From positions 5,022,001 to 5,086,000 of the forward strand of contig OZ234497.1 of assembly GCA_965153455.1 (NCBI GenBank): 64,000 bases of DNA. The letters are read 5' to 3'. Shown here piece after piece: positions 1-14,200 of this stretch. How positions within the stretch are numbered: the stretch's first letter is position 1; every line of letters starts with the position of its first letter. The notes under the pieces are model-generated. The model did not search any database. It saw only the letters and a program-made list of their open reading frames with translations, and was not told where the DNA came from. Origin of the DNA: Sphagnum compactum. Its lineage: Eukaryota; Bryophyta; Sphagnopsida; Sphagnales. The translations under genes and the position numbers were made by a program.

Positions 1-3000
1 GAAGTTAGGATTCATGCCTTGGATGTTGTGGCATTGTTCTAGCCAAATAATGTGTCAATCATCAACAACAACATTCAACCAGATGGATGCCTTGGCAATG
101 TATGGTATCACCAAATGGTGTTGTTCAATCTTGTAAAGTTGTGTACTAAATTATGTTACACACCTTTTTTTAGTACTTTGAAGAGACATTGCTTTTCTAG
201 TTTGCTTCAAGCAAAATGATTTTGCAATGAATCTTCACATGTGTGCAAGTTCATGGCAAAGTCAATGCTGCGTATCAGAAGTTCATGCTGAGTATCAAAA
301 GTTTTAAAGTATATATTTCTAAGGTAGGTGGCATATGAAACAAATATTTATAATTTACTTGGGTGCCTTTCTGCCTTTGTTCAAGACAAAGATTATATCT
401 TTCGTCATGTTGTTTGTGTTCAAATAGTTGGTATAACTTGACTACATGTCAAAATACCGTGGGTGTTTTGTTGACCTCACAACCATTGTGTTCCAATGTT
501 TAGTATTCCACTTCTTTAGAGAGGTGACATGATGTCATTACCATGTACTAAGAGTCCAAAAAAATAAGTGATAGCATTTGAAAGACTACATGGTTGTCTT
601 TGGAATTCACACCATTGGTGGATCATTGTCTTTAGTAATGTGTGTCGATAGTGTTCACCTTGTCACCTGATATTGTAATCTTACAAAACACTCTTGTAAC
701 CCAACAATGCTAAAAATTCACTTCACTAAATGCATGCAAGTTTATTTTCTTATATTGATCAGTAACCCCATGCAGCTTAATGTTTAGGCCCATAATTCAA
801 ACTTTTTGGTGTTCACACATTTTTAAATTGGTTCGTGGTAATGCCCCCTATGATAATTGCAAACATGTTGAACCTACAGGAGTTTTATAGATGGGACCTT
901 GTAAATTTCTTAAATGTTTTATGAAAATTCTCCTTTCTTATTTATGGTTTCCTTGACTTTGTTTCACAATCCTATCGGTTGGTATTGTTTTAGACCAAAT
1001 TCCAAGTCAAAATTGCATGTAAATACTGAACCCAGTTGTGAAGGGGTTGATTAGGTCAAAATTAAACCCAACATCCAAAGCTGATCATGCCTATATAGTC
1101 AGTTTTTCCATAAAGTTTGATAGCTTTATGAAACATCAAACTCCATTGCCTGAATTTGAATTAAAGGCCTTCCAACTTATAACTAGTTACAACCACAAAG
1201 ATAGATGGGCAATATGTATGCACCAAACATGTAGAGGTGAAAAACTTTTGGCTTTGGAAAATTTTGCATGTCAAGTTGGAAATCTTTTGATGACATGATC
1301 CTTCAAAAGATGTTTTCTTGTTTAAGTTTGGCTTATATTCCAATTTGTTTTCGTTTATGAATGTGGGCAAGCATTAGCAGCAAAGATGGCATTGTCCATG
1401 GAATTGCAATGGAATTGCTCCCACCCAACTTGCAGACCTCATGGTTAATAAGTTGGGAATGGTGAAATCTTTGCCCAAACCATTCCTTGGGGATGAGTTT
1501 TCCTTTTAGTTGCATGCTTGGCTTTGTTTTCTTGTTTATAGCTTTTGAATTGGGCACTGGATATTTTATTCTCCATACTTTTGTTTCTTTCAATGATATT
1601 CCTTTCGTTTTAAAAGTGCAAGACAAACTTTGCAATACATGCACTTGTGAATGTATATGGGTATATTGATGAGTGGTTTGGAATTTGGTGCAAACATTTC
1701 ATATGTGCATGCAACTATGTTTGTGTGTAGTACCTCTGATGAGTTTTGTTCTCAAAATGGATCCTTGGAACTCAAAATTTCAAGGTGTGTTTGTTATGTG
1801 AATTTGATCAAATTTTAAACTAAAATGTTGTTGAGTATGTGCTTTTTAATACAATGAACCATGAGTTATTTCACATGTCTTGGCCTCTATCATAGTTTTG
1901 AGGACAAGATACCTAGAGAAGTGTGCATAGTGATTAGTTTTGTTTCGTAATTTGGCTGTTGTGGTTTGTGTAATGTGAATAAGAGGAACTGAATCACAGA
2001 CATTGTTGAAAAGGTTAGGGGCAACTAATGATATGGCAAAAGAAGTATCATTTTTGGCCTCAGATGATGCTTGCTTATGTCACAAGCAAAACCTTTGTAA
2101 TTGGAGGGGGTTTGCCATCAAGGCTCCAATTCCTGAGTAAGCAAATGCTTTGTGATCATTTCTTATTTACCTGTTGTTAGTTTAAACTTGCCATAAGGGG
2201 CCCAAGCCATGGATGAGGAAACACTTGTTTCAGTTGTTGATAAAGGAAATGGCCTAAGAAAAAAAATTATAAACACAAGCAACCACTCTTCATTCTTAGT
2301 CTTGTGCCCATGCACACTATGCTAATCTCTGTGTCAATTCCTCTACCTTTGAGTCTAAATTCAGGTTGTATCACCATCCCTTGACCAATTTTCCTACTGC
2401 CAAAATTGTAGAGTAGATGTAGTTTGTGAAGGCTGTCATAGCACTTATGAAAGCACAAGTTTCTCAAGGTTGTCCATGTATCGTTTGTCCAATTTCAACA
2501 GAAGGTTTTTGGGTCCTTCACAAATGTGCCAATTTTGTGTAGAGGGTAATCTAAATTTAAAAACATGGCAAAATTGAGCATTTTTCACGTTGAATTGGTT
2601 ATTTCAATCAAGGTTATTTCACTCAAGGGTATGCTCCTAGTGAGAATAAGACTAACCCCAAACAACCCACATCTAGTTTTCTTACAAAGAAATGTGAGAG
2701 CTTGAACTAATGGCTGAGCACCACCTTTGGACCACATAACCAAGTTGAGTCCCCCTGTAATAGCTTGCATCCTAAGATTACATATGCTGCAATTCTTGAG
2801 CATATGTGTCTAGCCAGATAGTATAGGGGAAGGCCTATTCCCAAGGGCCTCACCTAATTTGAGGGTCATAGCCTTGAAGGCATAGGCTCAAAAATTAAGG
2901 GAAACTTGCAGGATCAAGCTACATTCCCAAGTGCAAAGTACAAAAGGTTTTTTATTTGGATCATCAAAGGTTCATTTAGTTGACAAAATCATCTTCCATG

Positions 3001-5378
3001 TGGGGTGGTGCCTCCAAATAAAATGAAACTTAACCTTGGAGTGCTTTATGTGTGCTTGTTGATACTATATGTGAAGTATCTCTAGACCATATTAACATTG
3101 TCGATTGCTTGTTTGGGTTTGCACTAGCAAAGACTATATAACAAGCTCAACCTGGATGCCCAAATCTTCTTCCCTTGTAGTCAAAACCTCTAGTTCCTGA
3201 AATGTATACACAATGACCTCTAGCATACAAAGGCCATCAGAACTAATACTACAATTTGACGATTTATAAGTTTGTGGAGTTTATGTGTACATGATAGTTA
3301 ATGAGATATTGAATTTTGACATGTGATTGGAATTCAAGGTTATGTAATGACTTGGACTTTTCAATACATATGCCTGTTAAAGTTGGGTATGTCAAATGTA
3401 TTTTTTTTGGCATTAAAGATAATGACAATGTATGTTTAAATACATAATTGGATATTTGACAATGTAGTTTTAATTTTACATGTTTGAATGACTATGTAGG
3501 AAAAATGAGTTTTTAACACATCTATTCATAGAGGCCATCATCAACAATCACAATGTTATTTTTAATTTTTCACATCCAACATTATTTAAATTAACCAATT
3601 ATCAAATATTTTTTCAAATGCATGTATGAAATTTTCTGGTAAAATGTTTTTATCCTTATACATAAGTATTTGAACGGAAAAGCAACTTGTCCGATTTTTT
3701 CTATAATGTTCCATTAATGAAAGTACGCTTATCAAAGATGTGCTAATCACAATTGTCATAGTGAATTGTGAAACAATCATGGTCATCTTTACATCATACC
3801 TGCCATTAGAAGCTTGTTATCATCATGAACAACCATGGACACAAAGGCACCATAAATACCTTAATATGACATTGGTTCACTTCATAGACTAACTAGTCAG
3901 ACAATCATCCTCCACAAATAGCCATCAATGATGATTGTAAAATTTGAATTTTAAAATCAAAGCAAAGTTTAAACATAAAATAGAAGACTGGCTAAAGTGT
4001 CAAGTTGTTATAGCCACACTCGCTAATGACAGTTAGATGCTTGTCAATCTTTTCAAATGTCAAAACACAAAAGTGTGGATTGCCTACGCTCACCATCCCA
4101 ACTTGCCAACCATGCACATGACACTCACACATGAATTATACTCTAGGAAAAGCAAATTGGGCACCAAAAGATACATACATAATAGTTTTGAATCATTGCA
4201 TTCCTGCATTGTTAGCTCAGGTTTTGCTTGATATAGTCACACATATTTAGTGGAAAAAAATTTCCTACATTCCAAATAGTTCAATGAGTTGATTGAATGT
4301 GACATTCTATAAGCAAATCAATCTCATGATGGTAGTTTAACCTCTAGTAGTTTTCGCAGGACATTGCAAGCAGTATAGTTTAGTTTAAACCAAAATATCA
4401 GCTTCAAAATGTACTTCAATGGTTTGCAATATTCAGAATCCTGGATAACCTTTTTGTTTGCAAGTGTTTCCATACCTACTTACAAACAATATGTTGTTTT
4501 CCAGCACAATTTTCTTCATGTGGTTTTATCTACATGCTACTTGCCCCAATGATATAAAATTCCTCCTTCCTCTTGTGGCACATGAGCATTAACATCCATT
4601 CAACTTTGACAATGCATCAACTGGATTGTTCACCGTAGATTCAAACATGAAAAACATTGAATTCTCCATGAAAATTATCAGATCAACAACAATAGCTTTT
4701 AATACTGTTTTGCAAGGTATTCAACAGACATTGGAGAGGATATCTCCTACCTTAGTTTGAACTTGAAAATTCAGCTTCCTCATTGCATGCATGCATATGC
4801 CACCAATAATAATGCCTTTTGCATCCATCGCATTCATTGCAACAACAACAATAACACATATAATAATATATGTTGCTGTAATCAAAAACCATTTCAAGAT
4901 TATGCACGGTTCATCAAGTTTTGTTTGCCTCTTCTTCCATTTGCCCCTACTACATTTCGCCCACTAGTCATGCTAGTGGTAAGAAGTCTAATGTGTTTTG
5001 TAATGGCAAATAGTCAGATGACTCACACAGGTAGACATACAGAAAAAAATGTTCCATCTCTCTCTAATTGCTTTGTTATGACACCAAGAATATGGCAAAA
5101 CAAGGAAAGAGAAAACATAGCTTTGTAATTCCATTGAATACAATCTCTTTTCTCATTGTTGTTGTTGTTCCTAGTATAGTTTCTCTTTGCATTGTTGCCA
5201 CTGTTTTTCATATGGTCTCTCTTTTTCATTGTTGCTTCTCCTGGTGTGGTTTCTTTTTTCTCCTTATTGATGTTCTTTAGTGTTAAATCCACTGAATACA
5301 ATCTCTTATTGATTGAAGAAGGTCATAGAAATGCTCTTCATTTTGGTATGATAGCTTCACATCCCAAAGGTCTCTGGA
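1..5378. other. AT-rich gene-poor DNA
   Basis: No gene that I can support. Open frames here are short and interrupted, and none shows a recognisable domain. Several weak frames lie on the minus strand between about 1160 and 2800, which could be the remains of one old element, but I recognise no family in them. Confidence 0.5.
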
Positions 5379-5675
5379 TACCAAGCATGAACAAGCAGAA
5401 AATTTGTACCTGGATTTCAAGCATGAGCAAGAAGACTTGTATCAAGATTTCAAGCATGAGCAATAAGACTTGAATCTAGAATCCAAATATGAGAAAGAAG
5501 ATTCATAGATCTAGATTTTAGGCATGAGCAATAAGACTTGTACCCAGATTTCAAACATGAGCAACAAGAAGAATTGTATTTGAATTTTAAGCATGAGCAA
5601 GGTTTATACATTTGGATTTCCAACATGAAGTAAAAAGATTAATATCTAGATTTCAAGCATGAGAAAGAAGACATA
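5379..5675. repeat. Degenerate tandem repeat, about 36-42 bp unit
   Basis: About seven diverged copies of a unit built around 'tttcaagcatgagcaa' followed by 'aagacttgtat' variants. Unit lengths differ and the copies carry many substitutions, so the array is old. Short frames through it would give a Ser/Lys-rich repeat peptide, with no sign that it is translated. Confidence 0.8.
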
Positions 5676-7839
5676 TCTCTGCTTTTCTTTCTGTAATTTG
5701 TGCACATGCAAATTGATCAATATGGAATTTTGATATGATCATGATGATCCATAATTCAATTTAAATTCCTTTTGTTTATTGTTCAATTGAGGTTTGTCTG
5801 TGTGTTGTGTTGTTGATTAGCGAACTACAGATTACTCATCAACTTGCAGCTCTAGAAGCTTTCAAAGGTGATCCAAAAAGGTTTTTTTAGGCCAAAAGGA
5901 CTAAGGTATGTGTCAGGGACAATTTTTGATTCTTTGAAAGAAGCTTGCCTATTTACCTCAAATCTCTTGACATTGTTCAATTGTAACTTTTGCCACACTT
6001 GAACACCACATGCTCTATTAATATCTTAGGCCTAACTAATTGTTGCAAATTATAGAGATATGTGCAATAAACATGTAAATGTGTGCAAGAATTTAAAGAA
6101 AAAAATGCAACTAGACCTCTATCCAAAGCCTTAAGATTTACTGTTTCTTCTTGATTTTTCATTGAGGCTTTCTATACGAGTGTAGGGCTTTATGGGATTC
6201 CTGGTTGGTTCTTCTTTGTGTAATTCTATGCAGACACATTTGTCAATTCATAATATCATGAGATGATCATCATCTTGACCTTAAATCTAAGGTCCTTCCT
6301 TGATTTGAGCCTTTTTCCTTACACTCTAACAAGATTAATACTGCTTCTTCTTGATTTCTAAAGGGGTTCTTTTTATGGATTGTGTAGGACTTTGCAGGAT
6401 TCTCAATTGATTTTTCTTTCTGTAATATGTTCACAGAAATTTGTCATCATGGTATTACGAGATGATCATCATCTTTGATGCGCCACCCATTACCAAAATA
6501 GAAGACTACCACAAAGTGAAGAATGCAGTTTGCAGTTGGGACTCTAATGGATCAAAATACATCCTATGATTTAAGGGAAGAAGAAGAGGAGCAAGAGCCC
6601 AACGTTCAAGTAATTGAACTCATGTTTGGGGGACCAAATCTTGTCCAAATTGAGTGTTCTTTAGATCATTAGAAAGGTCTTGAAGAGTACTAGTATATGA
6701 AATAATTTTCAAGTGCATTTTTATTTGTCATATGATGGGGTTGATGAGGTTCATTTTGTACGACAAGTTTAAAATTGTCTTGCTTGGGAGCTTATGGCTT
6801 TTTTGGAACTTTTTTCCCTCATAAAATGGTTTTTCACTGGCTCAAATTCAACCTTGATTGGTAGTGCTTTTTTTAGGGTTTTACATCGCCAAATTTTGAA
6901 TATCAATTTAAAATTATCAGATTTGATTTCTTGATTAGGTTCTTGTATGTAGGTAGCAATATAGAAGAATGCTTACATTCTTTTTACAATCTTATCTCAT
7001 TTACATCCAAATTCAACTAAATCTTCTAACGGATCATGATTGTTTCAGCTACATCACAAAATTGAAAGAAACAAATCCGCTGATGGGCACAGTCATATCA
7101 TGCTTGAGACCAACTAGCTCTTGATGGCAAACATAGCAAAAGTAAATGCAACTGGTGGTAAGCATTGTTACTTTGTATGGAACTACCCAATCAATTTGTT
7201 GCTTTGTCAAAGGTTATAGTGAGGAGTTTTCTCTTAAAAGTCCTAACCCCTTGTGCTTAAATCATTCATAATTAACAATCCACAAGATGCTTGTGTTTTT
7301 GTGGGTCATACATAAGGTAGTATTTGGTGCATTACAAACAAATAGTTTATGCTAAATAGTCTAAGGGTGACTTTAGACGAGGGTCCAAGGTCCAGGGACC
7401 AATGAATACAAGCAATCTTATTGGTTGAAAGCTTTAAATTGGTCCCAAGGCCTTTAGCTGAGGGTCCAAGACTGAAAAGTGGAAAATTGAGGCTAAACCT
7501 ACATGGCACCTATTTTTGAGGGAAAATCAATTGGTTTGGACCAAAAAACAGTGCTAAAAGGAGAGCTCCTGACTTGGAAAACCAAGAATCAGGCTATGGA
7601 CCAAGATACAGTCCAACTCAAGGATTCAATTTGCTTCAAATCAGTCCAAATATGCGATATTTGAGTAGTTAACAGTATTTGAAAAAAGCAACTCACCATG
7701 TGATGATTAGGGCAAGTTATAATAAAAAGTGGTTGGTTGCATAATGGTTCTGCCCTAAATGACATTCATAAGGCTTATAAATATTCAACATGTATCAAAT
7801 TGGAAACACATGTTGGTTAGCATGGCCCCCCCTAACCCC
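5676..7839. other. Intergenic, no supported feature
   Basis: AT-rich sequence with no coding region I can defend. A frame of about 41 codons begins near 6549 and has an acidic stretch, but nothing else supports it as a gene. Confidence 0.4.
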
Positions 7840-8056
7840 TCTTTTAGTGGTATACGTAAAGTAAGGAAATTTTATTAAATCTCAGTATGAAATGTTGAAA
7901 CTCAGCACGAAATGCTGAATCTCAGCATTTAATGCACAAGGTTCGAGAATTATAGTAGCTGTAGGAGCAGTGAAAATCTATGTAGCAGCAGCGGAGGCGC
8001 TTAGGAAACAGAAAGACAGGGTGAAACTCAGGAACCATCAAAATTTCACCTTGTGC
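7840..8056 (+). repeat. Dispersed repeat, copy A
   Basis: This stretch matches 37319-37516 over about 200 bp in the same orientation. Shared landmarks in order are 'agtggtat', 'aaatctcagtatgaaatg', 'tgcacaaggttcgaga', and a 'gaaact' segment near the end. It contains several 'ctcagcat' motifs and is richer in CG dinucleotides than its surroundings. A 98-codon open frame from 7970 starts inside it but shows no domain. The two copies about 29 kb apart suggest an interspersed element, perhaps part of an LTR or a non-autonomous transposon. The class is not determined. Confidence 0.7.
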
Positions 8057-8689
8057 CTAGGGGTGAAAAGAAAAGCCTATGTAAGCAATGCGATTGTCCA
8101 AATTGATGCCTTGAATTGTTATACTATGAGTTGCCTTAGTGAACTCGGACTCAAATGTTACATGCATTTTGCATGTGGCCCGTGCAAAAAACATGTCAAT
8201 TGCAAGGAGCTTTTAAGTGAGATTTTGGTGCATTTAACACATGCTTCTCTCACAAACCCTAACTAACAATTATGTGTACAATTTCAACATTGCAATGTTC
8301 TCCTCATATTGAGAGACAAGGTTCATGCACATTATTTGTCGTATTTGATTGTTCTATATCAAATAAAGCATTTTGAAAAATTTCCTTGTGTACTTGCGGG
8401 GCACACTAAACACCTTAATAATGCGTCTCAAAAATTAAAGGCATGTTATGCCTACAAATTGCCGCTTACATTTTACATAAAGAAATTTTAAAAATAGGTG
8501 TGCCCACAAGACTAGACTACCATCCAGTCTTAGGGCCATTACTTGGGGAATGGCCCCACACTAGGGTGTTACCCTCGTCAAATCCAAAGATTATAACATT
8601 TTGGAAAAATTAAGAGCCAGGGACCAAAAATGAACATGGGAAAATCATGGATTTAATATAGTAGCAAATTCCTGGGGAAGTTAATTCCC

Positions 8690-9245
8690 CACACAAGAAT
8701 CCCAAACAATTTAGTTATGTACTCTTTTGCAACCCCACCAATAAAACTGAAACTGGGACTGCAAATAGGTGGGGGAATACTAATAACAAACCACCTGGAC
8801 CAATCGCTACGATGAGCGAATCAGAAACACTGAGCAGCAGTTAGTTAGGTCATATTCATTAGAGTCTTTTTTGCAGCCGAACAGCGCTGCTGAGCCTTTC
8901 ACCAGCCAGTAAAAATGGCTGAAGCAAAATCCAACATATGCCGGTTTGACTCAGGAGAATGGTTTTGGCTCAGCATAATTGCGCAAGTTGCCGGGCGGGT
9001 AAAAGGCTCAGCAGCGCTGTGCACCTGCAAAAGACAGAGTGTAATAAATATGATCTAACTGCTGCTCACTGTTTCTGATTGGTATGATAATGATTGGTCC
9101 AGGTGGTTTGTTATTAGTAGTCCCCCACTTGTTTGCTGTCCCAGTTTCAGTTTTATTGGTGGGGTTGCAAAAGAGTACGTCATTAAACTTGGATGTGAAA
9201 AATATTTTCGCAGAGTCACATACTGAGCACCACTGGAGATTGATA
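8690..9245. mobile_element. MITE-like element with long inverted arms
   Basis: Two arms of about 170-200 bp are inverted copies of each other: roughly 8690-8895 and 9000-9205. Landmarks in the left arm ('gtactcttttgcaacccc', 'aataaaactgaaactggga', 'ctgagc') return in reverse complement in the right arm. The right arm and its outer end also match the right arm of the element at 19768-20187. The outer end near 9240 carries a diverged 'atctccagtggtgctcagtatgtga' type sequence, close to that family's terminal 'gagcatctcca'. There is no transposase frame, so this is a non-autonomous, foldback-like DNA transposon. Ends are approximate. Confidence 0.75.
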
Positions 9246-9671
9246 AAGTTATCAGTAAAGTCATGGTGTCATTGGGCCCTAGTTTGACCTTCTAATCCTT
9301 GTTTCATCCTCAATTCAAGTGTAGTTGTAAAGTGAGCAAAATTGGGTACTGTTTCATGAAACTGGGTATCAGTCCAGAAGATTGGCAGGATGTTATTCTG
9401 ACAAGGCTCCATTTAATGGAGTATATGAGAAATAGTGAAGAAGCAGATAATGCAAATCCAAAACTGGGAGTGAAACTTCCCCAGGACCAAATTATGCTAC
9501 CAACTCATTTGGGTCCATCTTTCTCCTGTAGGCTGTTTTCATCCTCACTTCTCATTTGATCCCCAGTCTCAATGAAACTGGGTGCACTAGCCCCAATTTG
9601 CGGTATTTTATTGACAACTCTATTGCCTAGATGTCCAACCAATCAATTCCAAACCTTGGACTTCATAAAGG

Positions 9672-11201
9672 TCAATGTGAAAAATGTTCTTTCATTTTTA
9701 TGTTGCCAATGACTTGGACAATGGCCATTTGAACAAGTTTTATGAACTCAAAGAGACAAACAACCAACAAATTGTTTATGGCAAATTGATGCCATAATTT
9801 AATGACAATAATTTTATCTCTAGGCCTTTCCATGGCCCTAGGAGCTTGGTTCTTCATGGTTAGCTTGAAAAGGGATGTTTGCAAATCCAAAATATCCCCT
9901 AAAAGTGGCTTTAAAAACAATGAGCTAGATGTACCAAGTTTATTGGATGTATAGTAATGCCATTTGATCATGTTCAAATGACTTGTAAAAATGGACTCAC
10001 AATTTGGTTGTAGGTAGCAAATGACTCCAAGAACATTCATCAATTCATAATCCAAAAACCTACACTTCAATTCAATGACTAACAAGTTAGATGTAATAAT
10101 GTATTGGGCTTTCCCAATTGTGATAGTTGTTTCAAAGTTATCACAAAGAACTAGAGAATGGAAACCACCTAAAGGTTCAACATAATGGACCATTTGGGCT
10201 ATCCATTTATCCAAAAAGCCACGTGCTTTGTGCCGTCATTCAACTTAATTGCCCAATCCCATGTAATCTTACAAGATGTGTTTGTAACAACATTAATCAA
10301 CTCTAAAAAGTTTACAACTTAAAAGGATGTTTTTGAATCACCATACATCTTGTATAGGTTTGTTTGACAAATTTTGACTGTTGTAATGTAATCACATACA
10401 AGTATAGTTTTATCCTACACAAACTTCATCAAGGGATTAACAAATTTTAACATGGGCAAAACATAAGACAAGACCAAGATCATATCAATGTCACACAAAT
10501 TCAACAGATTGGCTTCCCACTCCTTCCATTGAGCCAAAATCAATTGTCATCTTAACAATTAACATTTTGTATTTTTTCTCAACCTACTTCAAAGGTGCCA
10601 ACATGTTGATCCACCTTGTCTTCACATTAACTTTTAGACCGTTTGTTTCCATAATCTCAACAAGTTTCTGGAATTCAAGATGGTGTTTGGGGGAATTAGA
10701 GAAATACTTATAAAACAATTGAAGGAGATATTCCAATTTGGAAACCATTATCATGGAAAATAAACTCTACATTACAAGGTTCATTCTAGGTGCCATACAA
10801 TGGATCTTGATGAAGTAGGGTGCTTGTCCGGTCTCCATTATGATAGTAATTAAAAATCTATCCCCTTGAAATGTGGAGGCACCATCAACTCCTAAACAAA
10901 CAAAACACTCGGCAATCCAACTTGACAAACCACCATATACTAATAGAACAAAACAAATAATAGCTTCGATGCTTGTGGTGGTAGTACCATTTTCAACCAA
11001 ACGTTTAAGTGTGAACAAAATAAGCAAAAATTTAAAACCTACCACCCCATAGCAATGGATGGAAATCCAACTTTGATTGTTGATTGTCATTACTTCCTCT
11101 GCAAAAGTTGAAAGAAAAGGTGAAGAAATTTTTTCTTCTTTAATGGAAATCAACACAACATAATGCAAATTTTTCAACAATTTCCCAATAAGCACAAGCA
11201 T
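9672..11201 (-). pseudogene. Decayed hAT-type transposase-like gene
   Basis: Read on the minus strand, 11201-10767 is an open frame with the signature seen in plant hAT-like proteins of the DUF4371/ZNF862-like type. It has a Glu-Val pair followed by an NQSWI motif, then YGGL, CLGVDGAS with FQGD, and near its end IHCMAPRMNL, where the family usually has HCMAHRTNL. The next part (about 10755-10520) continues the same protein with SPKHHLE, IMETNGLKV and KTRWINML. After this come an in-frame TAG directly after the motif APLK, then further stops and frame loss. Another open stretch (10214-9672) may be the decayed 3' part. The catalytic function is surely lost. Family assignment is from motif memory and was not tested by a search. 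Confidence 0.75.
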
Positions 11202-14200
11202 TTCAATGCTTGGATGGTGTTCAATAAATGTTATAATTGAAAATAGAGGTCAAAATTTGACACTCTTTTGTTTAAATTGCTATATTTTTGAAATCCACCA
11301 TTGGACGTTTGCAAAACTTGAAAAACATTGGGTTTATATTATTTCCTGCAATTATTGAGACTTTCAACTTCATTGAAACTATGACTAAGAATTGGTGTGG
11401 CTTGCAAACAATAAAAATTATGGTGCCTTCTTTTACGATTTTCCATTCAAACAAAAAAACCATAAAAAACATTATTAATGAGATGATTAGTGTGTGGGCT
11501 AATTAATGTATCATGAAGCTTAACCTTTCAATAAAAACTACAAGGATATTTGGGTGTATCAAACATGATCCATATGGTAAATCTTATTTAACATTGTAAA
11601 TTATTGGAGTTGTTTGTTAAAAACTACTAAAATGAATTAAGTTCATCATAACACGATTATCATGAACTTTAAAACATTAATTTTTGTGGAACAATAACCC
11701 ATAAAGCTAGACAAAAATTACAATCATAACTACAACCAAACTTATATTTTGTATACATTTAAAACCAAACTTGGGTGTGCGAAGTATCACATCTAAATTG
11801 AAACATATTGATTGTAAGTTTGCAACACATTCACAAGTTCAAAGTCATTGTAAATGTGAAACACATTCATTACAAATTTGAAAGACATTAAATGTAAATG
11901 CAAATTGCACACAAGTAGTAGCACAATGAAAAATTGAAGAAGAAAGAAACAACATGCTTGCTTTAAGTGGAGTTGTGCTATTACAACATGCTCAAGGCTC
12001 AAGTGGTAAACCTCAAGTTGTAAGTTCTTACTTACATAGAATCTATATTATATGTGGTCAATGGTTAGAGGGCCTACTAAATTCATGATTCAATTTCAAA
12101 TAAAGTTGCATTGCTACAAGGTTAAAATAAAATTGCTTATGATATGAATATTGAGATAGAACTTTAGAGATTTAATGGATATTCGAAATAATTGTTGAAA
12201 ATCTTGGAATATTTAGTGGCGGTCGACCATTAATGCATGCTTGTAAGTTGTGGGTACCACTTCATGATGGATTGGAATCTAGATTTGACAACAAGTTTGT
12301 GAATTGTAATATCCTAAATTCAACCAAATTCTAGCCTTCAACTTGCACACAATACAAACAACAACATAACAAAATCACCTATGATATAAATTTTACATAG
12401 TTAATAGTTCAAGCTTCAAATTTATTGCTTGCAAGCATTGAACACTCAATAATGTGCTATAATGGGTTACAATACTAACTTAAACCTTGTTCCTTCTATT
12501 GTTTAACAAAAAAAATGCCTACCACTAGCCTTTGGGTAATTCTAAAACTCTTATTTTTTAATTACGTGCCAAGATATTACTATTGCCAAGGGACATGTTT
12601 TTAAACAATGTAAAGTGTATACAATAAATGGTTCCTACATGTTTTTATTTTTTTGGGTTGTGTGTGACAAAATGAAAGTGTTGTGGAGTGAATAATTATA
12701 GTAAACTAACATTTGTAATATCATTATTAATCCTTTTTTCCTCCTAGTAATTAATGATGTCCTTGATCCACTTGGTGATTTACAATGCTACTACCCAATG
12801 CCCATGAAGATGAACCATCAATGAACATGTATTTTAACATTTAGAAATTAAACACAAGGATTAGAGTTCAGGAAGGTTTTCATTGCTTGATTAAGTTGAA
12901 GTTGAATTGTGAATGTACTTAAAACTTGGGAGTTGGAACTTCAATGGAAGAACATAAAACTTAGAAGAATATCTAGAATTTGATAATTGATTAATTTAAA
13001 AAATATTTTTAAGGTCACTCATCTCCAACCTTCCCAAACCTTGAGAGACTTGAATTTATCAAGTAGCAACCTTCGTGAAAGAATGCTACACAAGTCAATG
13101 GTGATAGATTGCCAAACCACAAAGAGGGGCAACAAAAGTAGTAAAATAGTGGTGGAGACGACGATGGCCTCCTCCTAACCAAGGTTTGGGATTCAATTGC
13201 AAACAACCACGATGGCAAACACCAAACCTAGGATGAAAAAATCTAGCACATTAATTGTGCAACCAGGTGCCATATGATAACCTCCAATGCGAACCTTAAT
13301 CAAAACAAAAGATTTGGGTGAATTTTTTTAATTTTTTCAAGCTTAAAGGTAGCAGCCCCGATATAAGGAGGAAATTGGCAAAAAACTTGCTAAATAAAAA
13401 AAACAATGTTCCCCACACACAAGATGCATTTAGGAATAAAATAAACCTTCCACTACTTGCATGCAAACCTTTGGTCATTCAAGTGAAGAGTTTTCCACAC
13501 TTTATATTGGAAAGGCTTGGTTTCATGGGACCTTTACCTTGTTTCTTAGACCTTTACCTTGGGTGCTAGACTACCATGTCCTTCAAATGAAGGAAGGCCT
13601 TTGGAGCAAGCCTTCCATTATGGTAGAGTACACCAACAAGCACCAACATGATGAACTTCAACTGATATTGCATCTGATTTCACATTGATGACCCATTTTG
13701 TAAGAAGTAAGTCTAATATGGAGGTAGACAGGTTGAAGAATAGGTGCTTACCATGTGCCTTGGGTGAACGAGCACCTACACTAGTACTAAGGTAAAAACC
13801 CCAAACAAAATTTGGGTTGTGTCTAAACATTATCGATATCTCATCCCTAGACTAAATCAAGGTCTTTAAGTAAATGGTTTTTACATTTACATAAATGTAT
13901 TTGACTAGAGTTTGGAAGAGAAAAAAAGAACTTCATCTCTCAACCTTCTCACCTCATTATTTAATATCAACCTGTACATGCTTCACCCACCATATTAAAT
14001 TTTTTTTGCCCCTATTCTCTTCTTCTTGCCCCCTCTTGGCTTTAAAAAATAAATCCTACCCATTTGCTTTTTTAATGCTTCCACTACCACCAACTTTTCT
14101 CTTTTTTTTCTTTTTGTTGTTGCTTGTTATTGGTTTTTTTTTTTTTTTTTGCTTGGGAACCTTTTTGTAGGGGTGAGGGGGAACAATTGATTGTGGGAAA

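Noticed and set aside
6549-6674. 41-codon frame with an acidic run
   Set aside because: Too short, no homology that I recognise and no regulatory context.
7930-7960. 'aaggttcgaga' resembling a tRNA T-loop
   Set aside because: No acceptor stem, D-arm or anticodon arm can be folded around it, and the same motif occurs in the repeat copy at 37.4 kb.
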